Assembly (NCBI RefSeq): GCF_000308495.1
Contig: NZ_BAFU01000246.1
Span: 31,863-95,862, forward strand
Direction of reading: 5' to 3'
From: Nocardia brevicatena NBRC 12119
GTDB taxonomy: Bacteria > Actinomycetota > Actinomycetes > Mycobacteriales > Mycobacteriaceae
Length of the DNA stretch: 64,000 bases
Every line of letters starts with the position of its first letter. Position 1 is the stretch's first letter. Below are positions 9,198 to 18,358 of this stretch, in pieces. A program made the translations under genes and the position numbers. The notes beneath the pieces are model-generated. The model was not told the DNA's origin, did no database searches, and was given only the letters and a program-made list of their open reading frames with translations.

Positions 9198-12100
9198 ATG
9201 ATCTGCAATGATTACCCCATCGCGATTGTTGGGATCGGCCTCCGGTTTCCAGGAGGAAACAACTCCCCGGCCGAATTCGCGCAGTTCCTGAAGGATGGCC
9301 GATCCGGGATTACGAAGATACCTCCAGGGCGATTACCATCCGTTCCGCCCGATGTCTGCACGGACGGTGGCTACCTCGATGACATCCAGGGATTCGATGC
9401 GAACTTCTTCAATATCTCCCCGAGAGAGGCGGCATTCGTAGACCCTCAACACCGGCTGACGCTGGAGACTTCATGGGAAGCCCTGGAGAACGCGGGAATC
9501 GACCCCCGTACGCTCCGTCACGGGGATACGGGAGTGTATGTCGCCGTCGCCGGCATGGATTATGCCATGGAAATAGCCCGGCTTCCGGTCGAGCAAGTCG
9601 AATTGTACGCGGGCACGGGCATGCTCCATTGCGGTGCCTCGGGCCGAGTGTCGTACTTTCTCGGACTTCGCGGACCGAGCATGAGCGTCGACACCGCTTG
9701 CTCTTCGTCTCTCGTGGCGGTGCACCTGGCCGTACAGGGCCTACGCATGGGTGAATGCAGTCTGGCCCTGTGTGGCGCTGCCAACACCATAAGCGATCCG
9801 ACTTATCCTGTCATGGCCGGCCGGGCGGGCGTATTGGCCGAGGATGCCCGCTGCAAGACCTTCGACGACGCCGCCGATGGCTACGTACGTGGTGAGGGCG
9901 TTGCCATGATAGTGCTCAAACGCCTCGATGACGCACGCCGCGACGGTGACCGGGTTCTCGCGATCATTCGCGGTTCCGCCGTGCGTCAAGATGGTGAGAG
10001 CGCCGCTCTCATGGCACCGAACGGCCAGGCTCAGGCATCGCTCATGCGGGCAGCCCTCGAGAACGCAGGTCTCACGGCCGACGACATCCAGTACGTCGAA
10101 GCGCACGGTACGGGAACTGCGCTGGGTGACCCGATCGAGATCAGTGGTCTCACAGAGGTCTTCTCCCGCACCCGTTCCGTCGACAACTCTGTATTCGTGG
10201 GTTCCGTCAAAACGAACATCGGACATCTCGAATCGGCGGCGGGTATGGCCGGCCTCATCAAGACAGTCCTGCAGTTCCAGGACGAAACCATCTATCCCCA
10301 TCTGAACTGCAGTACGATGTCACGTCGAATCCCCTGGGAAAAAATTCCGATCAGGATTCCGCTCGAGGCGATACCGTGGGAGGCCGCTACCCGTCGTGCC
10401 ATAGTGAACTCGTACGGTGCAACAGGGACGATTGCCTCCCTCGTACTCGAGGAAGCCTACTCGAGAGCTCACCTCCCGCAGCAGCCCGAACGTAACGACA
10501 AAATTCCTGCGATCTTCACATTGTCGGCCAAGGATCCGACCTCTCTGAGGTCGACGCTCGACTCCTATGCGGAATTCCTGAAGGGTGCAACGGACCAGGA
10601 CCTGGTCGACATCTGCTACACGTCGAATGTGGGACGTGCGCACCATACCTGGCGAATCTCGAGTCCCATCGGTACCACCGCGGAACTTACCCAATTCATC
10701 GAGCATCAACGGGAGCGGCTTCACCGGCTGCGAGCGAACGGTGGTTCGCCGAATGTCGCGGCGATGTTCCCCGGGGGAGGTTCGCAATACCGTGGTATGG
10801 GCCGGGGCTTCTACCGGAGATTCCCGGTCTTCAGGCACCACGTCGACCAGTGCAGCGAGCTATTTTCCGGTCATATCGACTACTCGATCAAAGACGCGAT
10901 CATCGGGAACGGCGAGCAGGACCTACCAAGCGGGGCAGGGATACTTTCGGCGAGCATTTTCACATTGGAGTATGCCCTGGCCCGGCTGTGGCTTTCCCTC
11001 GGCGTACGACCCGGCGTTCTGGTCGGCCACAGTCTCGGTGAGATCGCCGCTGCCACTGTGGCGGGAATCTTCGATGTCGAGGATGCCGCTCGCCTGATTT
11101 CCTTCCGCGGTGCACTCCTGGACAAGACCTCACCCGGGTCGATGGCTGCGGTCGAAGCCGCGCCTCGGCAAGTGCAACGCATTCTCGAAGACTTCCCGGA
11201 TGTATCACTCGGCGCCGTGAACGGGCACACGCAGTGCGTTATTTCGGGCGAGAGCGGGTCCGTAAAAAAGATCGGATCGATTCTCGAGGGCAAAGGTTTC
11301 AAGGTAACGCACCTACACGTCCCGGTGGCTTCTCATTCGCCACTGATGGATGAGATCGCCGCCGACTACCGAGCCTTCCTCGCGACGATCGAGTTCGGTG
11401 ATCCCGAATATCCGATAGCGTCAACAGTGACAGGTGCCATCGCGAAACCGGGAGAAATGACGACAGTCGAATACTGGATGCGCCACCTCCGCAACCCGGT
11501 GAACTTCGCCGAAGCCGTTCGCTCCATTGAAAACCGAGGAAGCCAGGTGTTCCTCGAGATCGGACCCGGCGCGGAAATGATCGGCATGGGTAGGCAGTGC
11601 ACCACCCGCGACGACCACATCTGGCTCGGAAGCATGCACCGTGCCGACCTCGGCGGAAAAACGATACTTCACTCGGTATCCCGATTGTACAACGCTGGAC
11701 TTCCTATTTCTTGGACTGCCTGGCACGACGGCGTCCGCGGTAACCGAGCTGCCCTGCCAACCTATTCCTTCCATCGGAAACCGTACTGGATTCCCGCATC
11801 TCATGAGCACACGGATGTCGACGACCTGATGTCGAGTCATCCGCTCCTCGGCGCCGAGATTTCTACGGAATCGGAACGAACCAAGGGTGTAAGAACCTTT
11901 CGAACCCAGGTCGGCTCGTCTCGACCGGCATATCTTGCCGGACACACGCTCGGTGGAACGCCCGTTTTTCCGGGCACCGGCTTCGTCGAGATGCTACTCG
12001 CTGTACAGGACATCTTGTTCGGCGAAGCCACACGTCCGATCGGAAACCTCGGATTCCATGAACCACTATTTCTTTCACAAGAAACCACCTCCCTCCGAAT

Positions 12101-13106
12101 CAGCGTTCAACAGTGCCTTGGTGGCCCGCTGAAAGTTAAAATTCTCAGCGGCGACGGAGAGAGTGGAGGTGCGGCGGATCGTCTGCACGTGAGCGCACAG
12201 ATCGGCGGGAGCGCGGATACCGATCTTCTCGATTTCAACAAGGCAATCGATGAGATGCGTTCGATTTCGGCAGCGGATGCGGCAACCGAATTGGTAATGA
12301 ATTCGGCGGATGTGACCGAGTACTACCGTCGACGCGGCGTCGACCATGGCTCCATGCTTCGGACATTGCGGCGGGCGACCAGATACGCCGGCGCTACCGT
12401 TATCGGCGAGCTCGAAGTACCGGCCGCGACGCTGGTGGACTTCCTGCATCCAGCCCTCCTGGCAGGGGCTTTTCAGAGCATTGCCTGCTTGCTCGGAGAT
12501 AAGTTGGCAGACAACGTCACCTTCGTATCGGTTGGCGCCGAACGGGTCCGTCTCTTCCGGAAACCGCGTGGCTCTGTGCTTCGCAGTGTGCTGCACGTGC
12601 TTCACGCCGACGAAGAGAAGATCACGGCTGATCTCGCACTGCTCGATGAGAACGGCGATCCGGTGTTCGGTATGAACAAGCTTGTCTTGCAGCGTATTTC
12701 GGCAACGAATTCCGCCGTCGTCGAAGTGAACACTTCACGATCCCCCATCGTGAGTGAGTTCGAAGCGAACAAGGCGATCAGAGGTGAGGCCGCGACATTC
12801 GATCTCGGTTCCTGGAAATGTCTTCCTGTCGAACAACGCCGCCGATCGGTGTGCGCGTTTCTTGCGTCCTGCATCGCAGAACTACTGCACTTCCAACACC
12901 CGGACGAACTCCCGGCCGGCGCCACATTTTTCGAGATCGGAATGGACTCGATAATTGCCATCAAACTAAAGAACGCCGTCGAAGACGCTTTTCGAATACG
13001 GTTGGAAGCCCGCGCGATCTTCGAGAATCCCTCCATCGACGACCTTGCCGAGGTTCTCCTCGCGAAGGCGACCATCGGTACTCTTTGTGATTCGGATCCG
13101 AGATGA
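9198..13106 (+). CDS. Modular type I polyketide synthase, KS-AT-DH-ACP
   Basis: One-module polyketide synthase of 1302 residues. The ketosynthase has Cys168 (DTACSSSL), His303 (EAHGTGT) and His343 (NIGHLESAAG). The acyltransferase has Ser612 in GHSLGE and a VASH motif at 710-713, mixing malonyl-like and branched-extender-like signatures. The dehydratase-fold domain has His916 in HTLGGTPVFP, but the usual catalytic Asp is replaced by Ala1089 in HPALLAGAFQ, so dehydration is doubtful. The C-terminal carrier protein has Ser1251 in IGMDSI. There is no ketoreductase, enoylreductase or thioesterase. It occupies the place that a lysine-using NRPS fills in known isonitrile lipopeptide operons. Its stop overlaps the next ATG. 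Confidence 0.93.
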   Translation: MICNDYPIAIVGIGLRFPGGNNSPAEFAQFLKDGRSGITKIPPGRLPSVPPDVCTDGGYLDDIQGFDANFFNISPREAAFVDPQHRLTLETSWEALENAGIDPRTLRHGDTGVYVAVAGMDYAMEIARLPVEQVELYAGTGMLHCGASGRVSYFLGLRGPSMSVDTACSSSLVAVHLAVQGLRMGECSLALCGAANTISDPTYPVMAGRAGVLAEDARCKTFDDAADGYVRGEGVAMIVLKRLDDARRDGDRVLAIIRGSAVRQDGESAALMAPNGQAQASLMRAALENAGLTADDIQYVEAHGTGTALGDPIEISGLTEVFSRTRSVDNSVFVGSVKTNIGHLESAAGMAGLIKTVLQFQDETIYPHLNCSTMSRRIPWEKIPIRIPLEAIPWEAATRRAIVNSYGATGTIASLVLEEAYSRAHLPQQPERNDKIPAIFTLSAKDPTSLRSTLDSYAEFLKGATDQDLVDICYTSNVGRAHHTWRISSPIGTTAELTQFIEHQRERLHRLRANGGSPNVAAMFPGGGSQYRGMGRGFYRRFPVFRHHVDQCSELFSGHIDYSIKDAIIGNGEQDLPSGAGILSASIFTLEYALARLWLSLGVRPGVLVGHSLGEIAAATVAGIFDVEDAARLISFRGALLDKTSPGSMAAVEAAPRQVQRILEDFPDVSLGAVNGHTQCVISGESGSVKKIGSILEGKGFKVTHLHVPVASHSPLMDEIAADYRAFLATIEFGDPEYPIASTVTGAIAKPGEMTTVEYWMRHLRNPVNFAEAVRSIENRGSQVFLEIGPGAEMIGMGRQCTTRDDHIWLGSMHRADLGGKTILHSVSRLYNAGLPISWTAWHDGVRGNRAALPTYSFHRKPYWIPASHEHTDVDDLMSSHPLLGAEISTESERTKGVRTFRTQVGSSRPAYLAGHTLGGTPVFPGTGFVEMLLAVQDILFGEATRPIGNLGFHEPLFLSQETTSLRISVQQCLGGPLKVKILSGDGESGGAADRLHVSAQIGGSADTDLLDFNKAIDEMRSISAADAATELVMNSADVTEYYRRRGVDHGSMLRTLRRATRYAGATVIGELEVPAATLVDFLHPALLAGAFQSIACLLGDKLADNVTFVSVGAERVRLFRKPRGSVLRSVLHVLHADEEKITADLALLDENGDPVFGMNKLVLQRISATNSAVVEVNTSRSPIVSEFEANKAIRGEAATFDLGSWKCLPVEQRRRSVCAFLASCIAELLHFQHPDELPAGATFFEIGMDSIIAIKLKNAVEDAFRIRLEARAIFENPSIDDLAEVLLAKATIGTLCDSDPR

Positions 13107-14662
13107 CAGAAACTTACAGAGTCCAGGATACACTGGTTGGAACAGTCAAAAGACAGGCGACCGACCTTCCGGAAAAAGTCGCGATTGTCTGCGGTACTCG
13201 TTCCGTGACCTATGCGGAACTGGATACCGAAAGTGATCTGACGGCAAGTGCGCTGGTTGCGGAGGGAATTAGTAAAGGATCCCGAATTGCGTACCTCGGC
13301 AAAGAGTCGGAAATCTGCTACGAAATCCTCTTCGGCTGCGCGAAGTCCGGTGCGGTACTCGTACCGATAAATTGGCGCCTCACGTCCGCGGAGATCAGTC
13401 ATATTCTTGCCGATTCCGCGGTGCGGCTGATTTTTATCGAACGAGAGTTCATGTGCGCGGTCGAAGACATATCCGATGTTCTTCCGGCTCTGGACTCGAC
13501 CGTTGTCCTCGATGACCCTGACACTGGATTCGCGGATTGGAAGCGTCGGAATTCAAATGTGCCCGTAACCGCCGTTGCGCATACCGAAGACCCAGTCGTT
13601 CAGATATATACCAGCGGCACGACGGGCCTGCCGAAGGGCGTAGTACTGGCGCATCGAACTTTTTTCGCGGTACGCGATATTTTGGCACGAAATAATCTCG
13701 ACTGGATAGACTGGCGGACCGACGACAGGAACCTGGTCGGCCTCCCCGGCTTTCATATCGGCGGGTTGTGGTGGGCTGTGCAAGGAATAGCTGCCGGTGT
13801 AACCAACATAATACTTCGCACCTTGAACAGCGGTGAAGTTCTCCGCGCACTACGCCAATGGGGTGTGACGACCACCTGCATGGTCCCGGCAATGATGCAC
13901 ATGCTCGCAGCGGAACCGAGTGCGTCATCGGCCGACTTCGCGACCCTACGCAAGCTCGTATACGGCGGATCGCCGATTTCGGAAGCGCTGCTGGCCCGCT
14001 GTCGCACCTTGATGGATTGTGAATTCGCTCAGATATACGGGCTCACGGAAACAGGAAATACCGCGGTATGTCTGCCACCATATGCGCATACAAGAGGCGG
14101 CCATCTCCTCAGGGCGGCAGGCCTACCGTATCCGGGAGTCGAAGTTTCCGTTGTCGACAAGCAAGGAAACGAACTCGAAGCGGGTCGGATCGGTGAGATC
14201 AAAATCAAATCCCCCGCATGCATGACGGAGTACTGGGGACAACCCACCGCCACCGCGGAGACGCTCCGGGACGGCTGGGTGTACACCGGAGACGCTGGGT
14301 ACCTGGACGCAGACGGTTACATCTACATCTGCGACCGTATCAAGGATGTTGTCATCGTGGCAGGTGAGAACGTCTATCCGGCGGAGATCGAGAGAGCTCT
14401 GGAACAGCTACCCGCCGTTGTGGAAGCGGCCGTCATCGGAATACCCGACGAACGATGGGGAGAACGCCTTCACGCAGTCGTTGTCCGGCGCAACGGGGAG
14501 GCGGTCACGTACCGACAACTTGCCGACGGCCTGCGCAAGTCGCTCGCCAATTTCAAGATTCCCACCAGTTGGGAGTTCGCGGACAGTATCCCGCGCAACC
14601 CCAGTGGAAAGGTTCTGAGACGTCGGCTACGGCAATCCTACAGCAACGGTCGGCACCTCTGA
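13103..14662 (+). CDS. FadD10-type acyl-adenylating ligase
   Basis: ANL-superfamily adenylating enzyme that would activate a fatty or isonitrile acid as acyl-AMP and load it on the stand-alone carrier protein, as FadD10 (Rv0099) and ScoC do. Motifs seen are YTSGTTGLPKGVVLAHRTFF, YGLTETGNTAV, YTGDAGYLDADGYIYI and the catalytic lysine in NPSGKVLRRRL. The 519-residue length fits the family. ATG 13103 overlaps the PKS stop (ATGA), so translation is probably coupled. A CoA-ligase role cannot be excluded from sequence. Confidence 0.85.
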   Translation: MTETYRVQDTLVGTVKRQATDLPEKVAIVCGTRSVTYAELDTESDLTASALVAEGISKGSRIAYLGKESEICYEILFGCAKSGAVLVPINWRLTSAEISHILADSAVRLIFIEREFMCAVEDISDVLPALDSTVVLDDPDTGFADWKRRNSNVPVTAVAHTEDPVVQIYTSGTTGLPKGVVLAHRTFFAVRDILARNNLDWIDWRTDDRNLVGLPGFHIGGLWWAVQGIAAGVTNIILRTLNSGEVLRALRQWGVTTTCMVPAMMHMLAAEPSASSADFATLRKLVYGGSPISEALLARCRTLMDCEFAQIYGLTETGNTAVCLPPYAHTRGGHLLRAAGLPYPGVEVSVVDKQGNELEAGRIGEIKIKSPACMTEYWGQPTATAETLRDGWVYTGDAGYLDADGYIYICDRIKDVVIVAGENVYPAEIERALEQLPAVVEAAVIGIPDERWGERLHAVVVRRNGEAVTYRQLADGLRKSLANFKIPTSWEFADSIPRNPSGKVLRRRLRQSYSNGRHL

Positions 14663-14694
14663 TGTAACCGTGAGAGATCCAAGGAATTGCTATC

Positions 14695-15945
14695 GTGAAG
14701 CAGATATACGACCTGGGTGAGATGCCGCCTACCGGTGTGGTACCGGATAAGATGTATGCCTCTGTCATCAGGAGTGATCGGTACGGCCCGCCCGGCAAAG
14801 CATTCAGGACCGAAATCATCGACGTCCCTCCCCTGGGGCGTGGCCAAGTGCTTGTCTATATGATGGCGGCCGGTGTCAATTACAATAATGTATGGGCGGC
14901 TCTGGGAAAGCCGGTCGATGTGATCGGTGCCAGGCGACGCAAAGGCGAGGCCGAGGATTTTCATATAGGAGGGTCCGAAGGGTCGGGAATAGTATGGGCG
15001 GTCGGAGACGGGGCGCGCGATGTGAAGGTGGGCGACCATGTAGTAGTGTCTCCAGGCTTCTGGGACGAGACCGCACCGGACATCAGGGCCGGGGCGGACC
15101 CGATTACCTCGTCCACCCAGAAGGCCTGGGGATATGAAACCAACTTCGGCGCCTTTGCCCAGTTCGCGCTGGTCCAGGACTATCAATGTATTCCGAAACC
15201 CGATCGCCTGTCCTGGGTTGAGGCCGCGGCATATATGCTTACCGGCGCAACGGCCTACCGTCAGCTTACCGGTTGGAATCCGAACGTTGTTCGTCCGGGT
15301 GAGCCTGTTTTGATCTGGGGTGGATCCGGCGGCCTCGGCTCGATGGCCACGCAAATTACCAGGGCTCTCGGCGGAATCCCTATAACTGTGGTATCGAGCG
15401 AGCAGCGCGGTGAGTACAGCTTGCGACTGGGCGCGCAGGGAGTGATCAACCGAAACGACTTCGGTCATTGGGGACGACTTCCGGACATCGGCGATTCGGA
15501 TGCATTTGATCTGTGGCTGCAGGGGGTCAGGTCATTCGGAACTCGGTTTTGGGAGAAACTGGGAGAACGTCGGGCGCCAACAATTGTGCTGGAGCATGTA
15601 GGTCAGGACACCATTCCTACATCCATCTATCTTTGCGACAACGCTGGGATGGTCGTGCTCTGCGGCGGCACGTCAGGTTACCATGGTGATGTCGATCTGA
15701 GATTTTTGTGGATGCGTCAGAAACGGTTGCAGGGTTCGCATTTTGCCAATCTCCGACAATGCCATGAGGTCACCCAGCTCGTCGCACGAGGATATATCGA
15801 TCCGTGCCTGAGCTATGTAGGTTCCTTCGAGGAAATAGGTATGGCTCATCAACTGATGCACGACAACGCGCATCCGCCGGGAAATATGGCGGTCAGGATA
15901 AACGCACACGCCGAGGACGACCAGTACTCCGGCTGTACCTCGTAA
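14695..15945 (+). CDS. Crotonyl-CoA carboxylase/reductase homologue
   Basis: MDR-family NADPH enzyme of the CCR type, which reductively carboxylates 2-enoyl-CoA to an alkylmalonyl-CoA. Family blocks include GVNYNNVWAALGKPVD, WGYETNFGAFAQF, the nucleotide loop GGSGGLGSMA, the EH pair of EHVGQDT (usually EHPG) and GSHFANLR. It is 416 residues long; classical CCRs are about 440. As the last gene of the operon it probably makes the extender unit used by the PKS acyltransferase. A plain enoyl-thioester reductase role is the alternative. GTG start at 14695, 32 bases after the ligase stop. Confidence 0.82.
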   Translation: MKQIYDLGEMPPTGVVPDKMYASVIRSDRYGPPGKAFRTEIIDVPPLGRGQVLVYMMAAGVNYNNVWAALGKPVDVIGARRRKGEAEDFHIGGSEGSGIVWAVGDGARDVKVGDHVVVSPGFWDETAPDIRAGADPITSSTQKAWGYETNFGAFAQFALVQDYQCIPKPDRLSWVEAAAYMLTGATAYRQLTGWNPNVVRPGEPVLIWGGSGGLGSMATQITRALGGIPITVVSSEQRGEYSLRLGAQGVINRNDFGHWGRLPDIGDSDAFDLWLQGVRSFGTRFWEKLGERRAPTIVLEHVGQDTIPTSIYLCDNAGMVVLCGGTSGYHGDVDLRFLWMRQKRLQGSHFANLRQCHEVTQLVARGYIDPCLSYVGSFEEIGMAHQLMHDNAHPPGNMAVRINAHAEDDQYSGCTS

Positions 15946-16576
15946 TACGGTGTCGCCGATTTTGCTGCCGGCCGAACGGGTGGGCGGTAGCCTGCGTGTC
16001 CTGTGCTGATCTCCTGGCGAAACCGACTGCCTTCTGGCGCATTCGATCGATCCGCCGGGACCCGGAACGGATCCGGCAGTGATCGATCTGGCGACGCCGA
16101 CACCAATACCGCGCCCCAGCAGGCGCACTACCAGTGCAGGCGCGTGCTACATCACGAAGCGCAGCCGGAGTACCGGCCGAGTGGTGTTCTGGGAGCGTCC
16201 TCGGTGGTGGACCCGGACGCCGCTCCCAGTGTTGACCGGTGCGCTCGGCCGGGATCGGAGCTATCGAGCGCGAAGCACGCGCTCTCGCACTGCGCCCGGG
16301 CCGCACGGCATAGTAGTGAAGATGCCGTGAGGGCACCTTCGGCACCGGTTGGCAGACGCCAACCGGTAGCGGCTGTTCCGAGATCGCTTTCTTGCGGAGG
16401 GGATTGCCCGGGCGACGGGGCGGAGGTGTACCGAAGAGAGCGCAGCGGCACAGGGACACAGCCGTGGGACCGACTCCGCGGAGGACGCTCCGACCGAGAT
16501 GCGGATCGAGCGACTGCGGGAGCGCGCAGGTACGTCCCGGCCCGTTTCGGTGACTCGGTGAGGTGCGCTCGTTCGT
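15946..16576. other. Gene-free stretch after the operon
   Basis: No gene could be supported. Open frames here have no recognisable domain, and no obvious intrinsic terminator with a T-run was seen behind the CCR gene. Confidence 0.5.
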
Positions 16577-17608
16577 CTATGCATCGTAGTCGACCGTTAC
16601 CGATGGAGTATCCGGTACCGCCTGGCAGGTGAGGACGTAGCCGCCGGCGACCTCGTCGTCGGTGAGTGCGTCGTTCACCCGCATGGTGACCTTGCCCTCG
16701 GTCAGTTTGGCCATGCAGGTGGCGCAGCTGCCGGATTCGCAGGAGAACGGGGGAGCCAGCCCGGCCCGGCGGGCGCTTTCCAGCAGGGTTTCGCCATTGC
16801 GGCGGGGTACCGACCTCTTTTTCCGGCCCAGAACGATGGTTACCGTACCCTTTTCGGGTGCCGCCGGCGTATCTGCGGGAGTGGTCGTGGGTGCGGCGGC
16901 TCGGACCGGCGGGGAAGAGGGCGTACCGGTGTCGAAGCGTTCGGAGAACACCCGGCCGGGGCCGGTCAGCGCCGATTCCACCAGCTCCATGAACGGATCC
17001 GGCCCGCACACATAGGAATCCGTTCCCGTGTCGGCGCCCACGAATTCCCGCACCGTCGCGGTCGTCACGAAGCCGCGTTCGTCGTCGAGGTGCCGGATCA
17101 CCGTCAACCGTCCCGGGTATCGGTCGGTCAGTTCGGCCAGTGCCGATTCGAAGATGGCCGAGGTGCGGTCACGGTCGGCGCACAGTAGCCGTACGGTGCG
17201 GTTGGTGCTCGCCAGGACGCTCTTGGTGAGCGACATGATCGGAGTGATGCCGCTGCCTCCGGAGAATCCGAGCATCGGTCCCAGGGCGGGGCGCAATAGG
17301 AAGCGTCCGGTGGGTGGGGACAGTTCCACCACGTCGCCTTCGGTGAGGTTGTCGTGCATCCAGGTGGAGACCTTGCCACCCGGTACCCGTTTGACCGTGG
17401 TCGTGAACTCGGTGTCGGTCTCGGGAGCGCTGGACATCGAGTACGAGCGGAGCAGCTCGCGCCCGTCCACCGGGATCTTGAACGTACAGAACTGTCCGGC
17501 CCGGTAGAAGAACGGCCCGTCGTGCGGTTCCAGCACATAGGTGCGAGTATCCGGAGTCTCCTTGACGATCCGGGTCACGGTCGCTCGGCGGAACAGTGGT
17601 TTCGCCAC
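16577..17608 (-). CDS. Ferredoxin reductase of KshB/PaaE type
   Basis: Electron-transfer reductase with an FAD-binding barrel (RSYSMSSAP, GKVSTWMH), an NAD-binding domain (FSGGSGITPIMS) and a C-terminal plant-type [2Fe-2S] domain (CESGSCATC with a final cysteine in YVLTCQ). It is closest to KshB, the reductase of 3-ketosteroid 9-alpha-hydroxylase. GTG 17608 is chosen because AAGGAGG precedes it by five bases, giving 343 residues; the open frame extends further but lacks family sequence. An inverted repeat lies just upstream. The oxygenase partner (KshA) is not in the window. Confidence 0.85.
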   Translation of the reverse strand: MAKPLFRRATVTRIVKETPDTRTYVLEPHDGPFFYRAGQFCTFKIPVDGRELLRSYSMSSAPETDTEFTTTVKRVPGGKVSTWMHDNLTEGDVVELSPPTGRFLLRPALGPMLGFSGGSGITPIMSLTKSVLASTNRTVRLLCADRDRTSAIFESALAELTDRYPGRLTVIRHLDDERGFVTTATVREFVGADTGTDSYVCGPDPFMELVESALTGPGRVFSERFDTGTPSSPPVRAAAPTTTPADTPAAPEKGTVTIVLGRKKRSVPRRNGETLLESARRAGLAPPFSCESGSCATCMAKLTEGKVTMRVNDALTDDEVAGGYVLTCQAVPDTPSVTVDYDA

Positions 17609-17627
17609 GACCACCTCCTTGGTATCT

Positions 17628-17650
17628 ATATTCTCTTCTTGGGAGAATAT
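17628..17650. promoter_or_regulatory. Inverted repeat upstream of KshB-like gene
   Basis: ATATTCTC (17628-17635) and GAGAATAT (17643-17650) form a perfect 8-bp inverted repeat with a 7-bp spacer, in an AT-rich patch between the reductase and the divergent acyl-CoA ligase remnant. Position and shape fit a dimeric repressor site. Confidence 0.5.
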
Positions 17651-17705
17651 TATTATCAAATTCGGATATGATCGGTCGTGCCCGAGTGTTGGATGAGGAA
17701 GACCG

Positions 17706-18230
17706 GTGGGTGAACCGATAGTGCTCGCTTTCGAGGAGCGGGAATTCGGCCGCTCCCGCCTGGACGAGCCGGCCGACGGCCCGGCCGCGGTACTCGCCGA
17801 CCGCGGCGTGCGAGCCGGACAGCGGGTGGCGCTGATGTCGTCGAACCGTCCCGAATTCGTGGTGACGATGTCGGCGGTATGACGGTTGGGCGCGGCGGTG
17901 GTGTTGATCGGTCCGGCCTGGAAACACGACGAGGTCCGGCACGCACTGAGCATATCCGGCGCGGAGCACGCCGTGGGCGATCACCCCGTGCCGGCCGAAC
18001 CGACACCCATGCTGTCGCTGGACGACGAGATACCGTCGACCGACAGCACCTTCGGAACACCCGACCCGAACGCCGACGCTGTCCTCGTATCCGCTTCCGG
18101 CACAACGAGTTCCCGAAGACTGTGCGGCATACCCACGCCTCGATCACCGCTGCCGTCGGGCACTGGCGCGATGTCCTGGGCCGCACCGCCACCGATCGCA
18201 TCCAGGTCGCCACCCGCCCTCCCAGAAGGA
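17706..18230 (+). pseudogene. Fatty-acyl-CoA ligase remnant
   Basis: Start of an acyl-CoA ligase divergent from the KshB-like gene. From GTG 17706 it reads family sequence (GQRVALMSSNRPEFVVTM), then hits TGA at 17880 where the family has Trp before RLGAAVVLIGPAWKHDEV. The P-loop region (VLVSASGTT) then shifts frame into VRHTHASITAAVGHWRDVLG. The rest of the enzyme is missing. A TGG-to-TGA change cannot be an indel artefact, so the decay is real. Confidence 0.75.
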
Positions 18231-18358
18231 CTGAACGGTCGTAGCGGAGCGGCGGAGACGACACCGGCTCGGCAGCGGTGATCGGCGACGTCCGAGCAAT
18301 CGTCGTGACACCGCTCCACAGTCGACCGGTACTGCCCGGTTCCAGGAGAATGGACGGC

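Noticed and set aside
9198-13106. Possible NRPS modules in the biosynthetic operon
   Set aside because: No condensation or adenylation domain is present in the megasynthase; only KS, AT, DH and ACP motifs were found.
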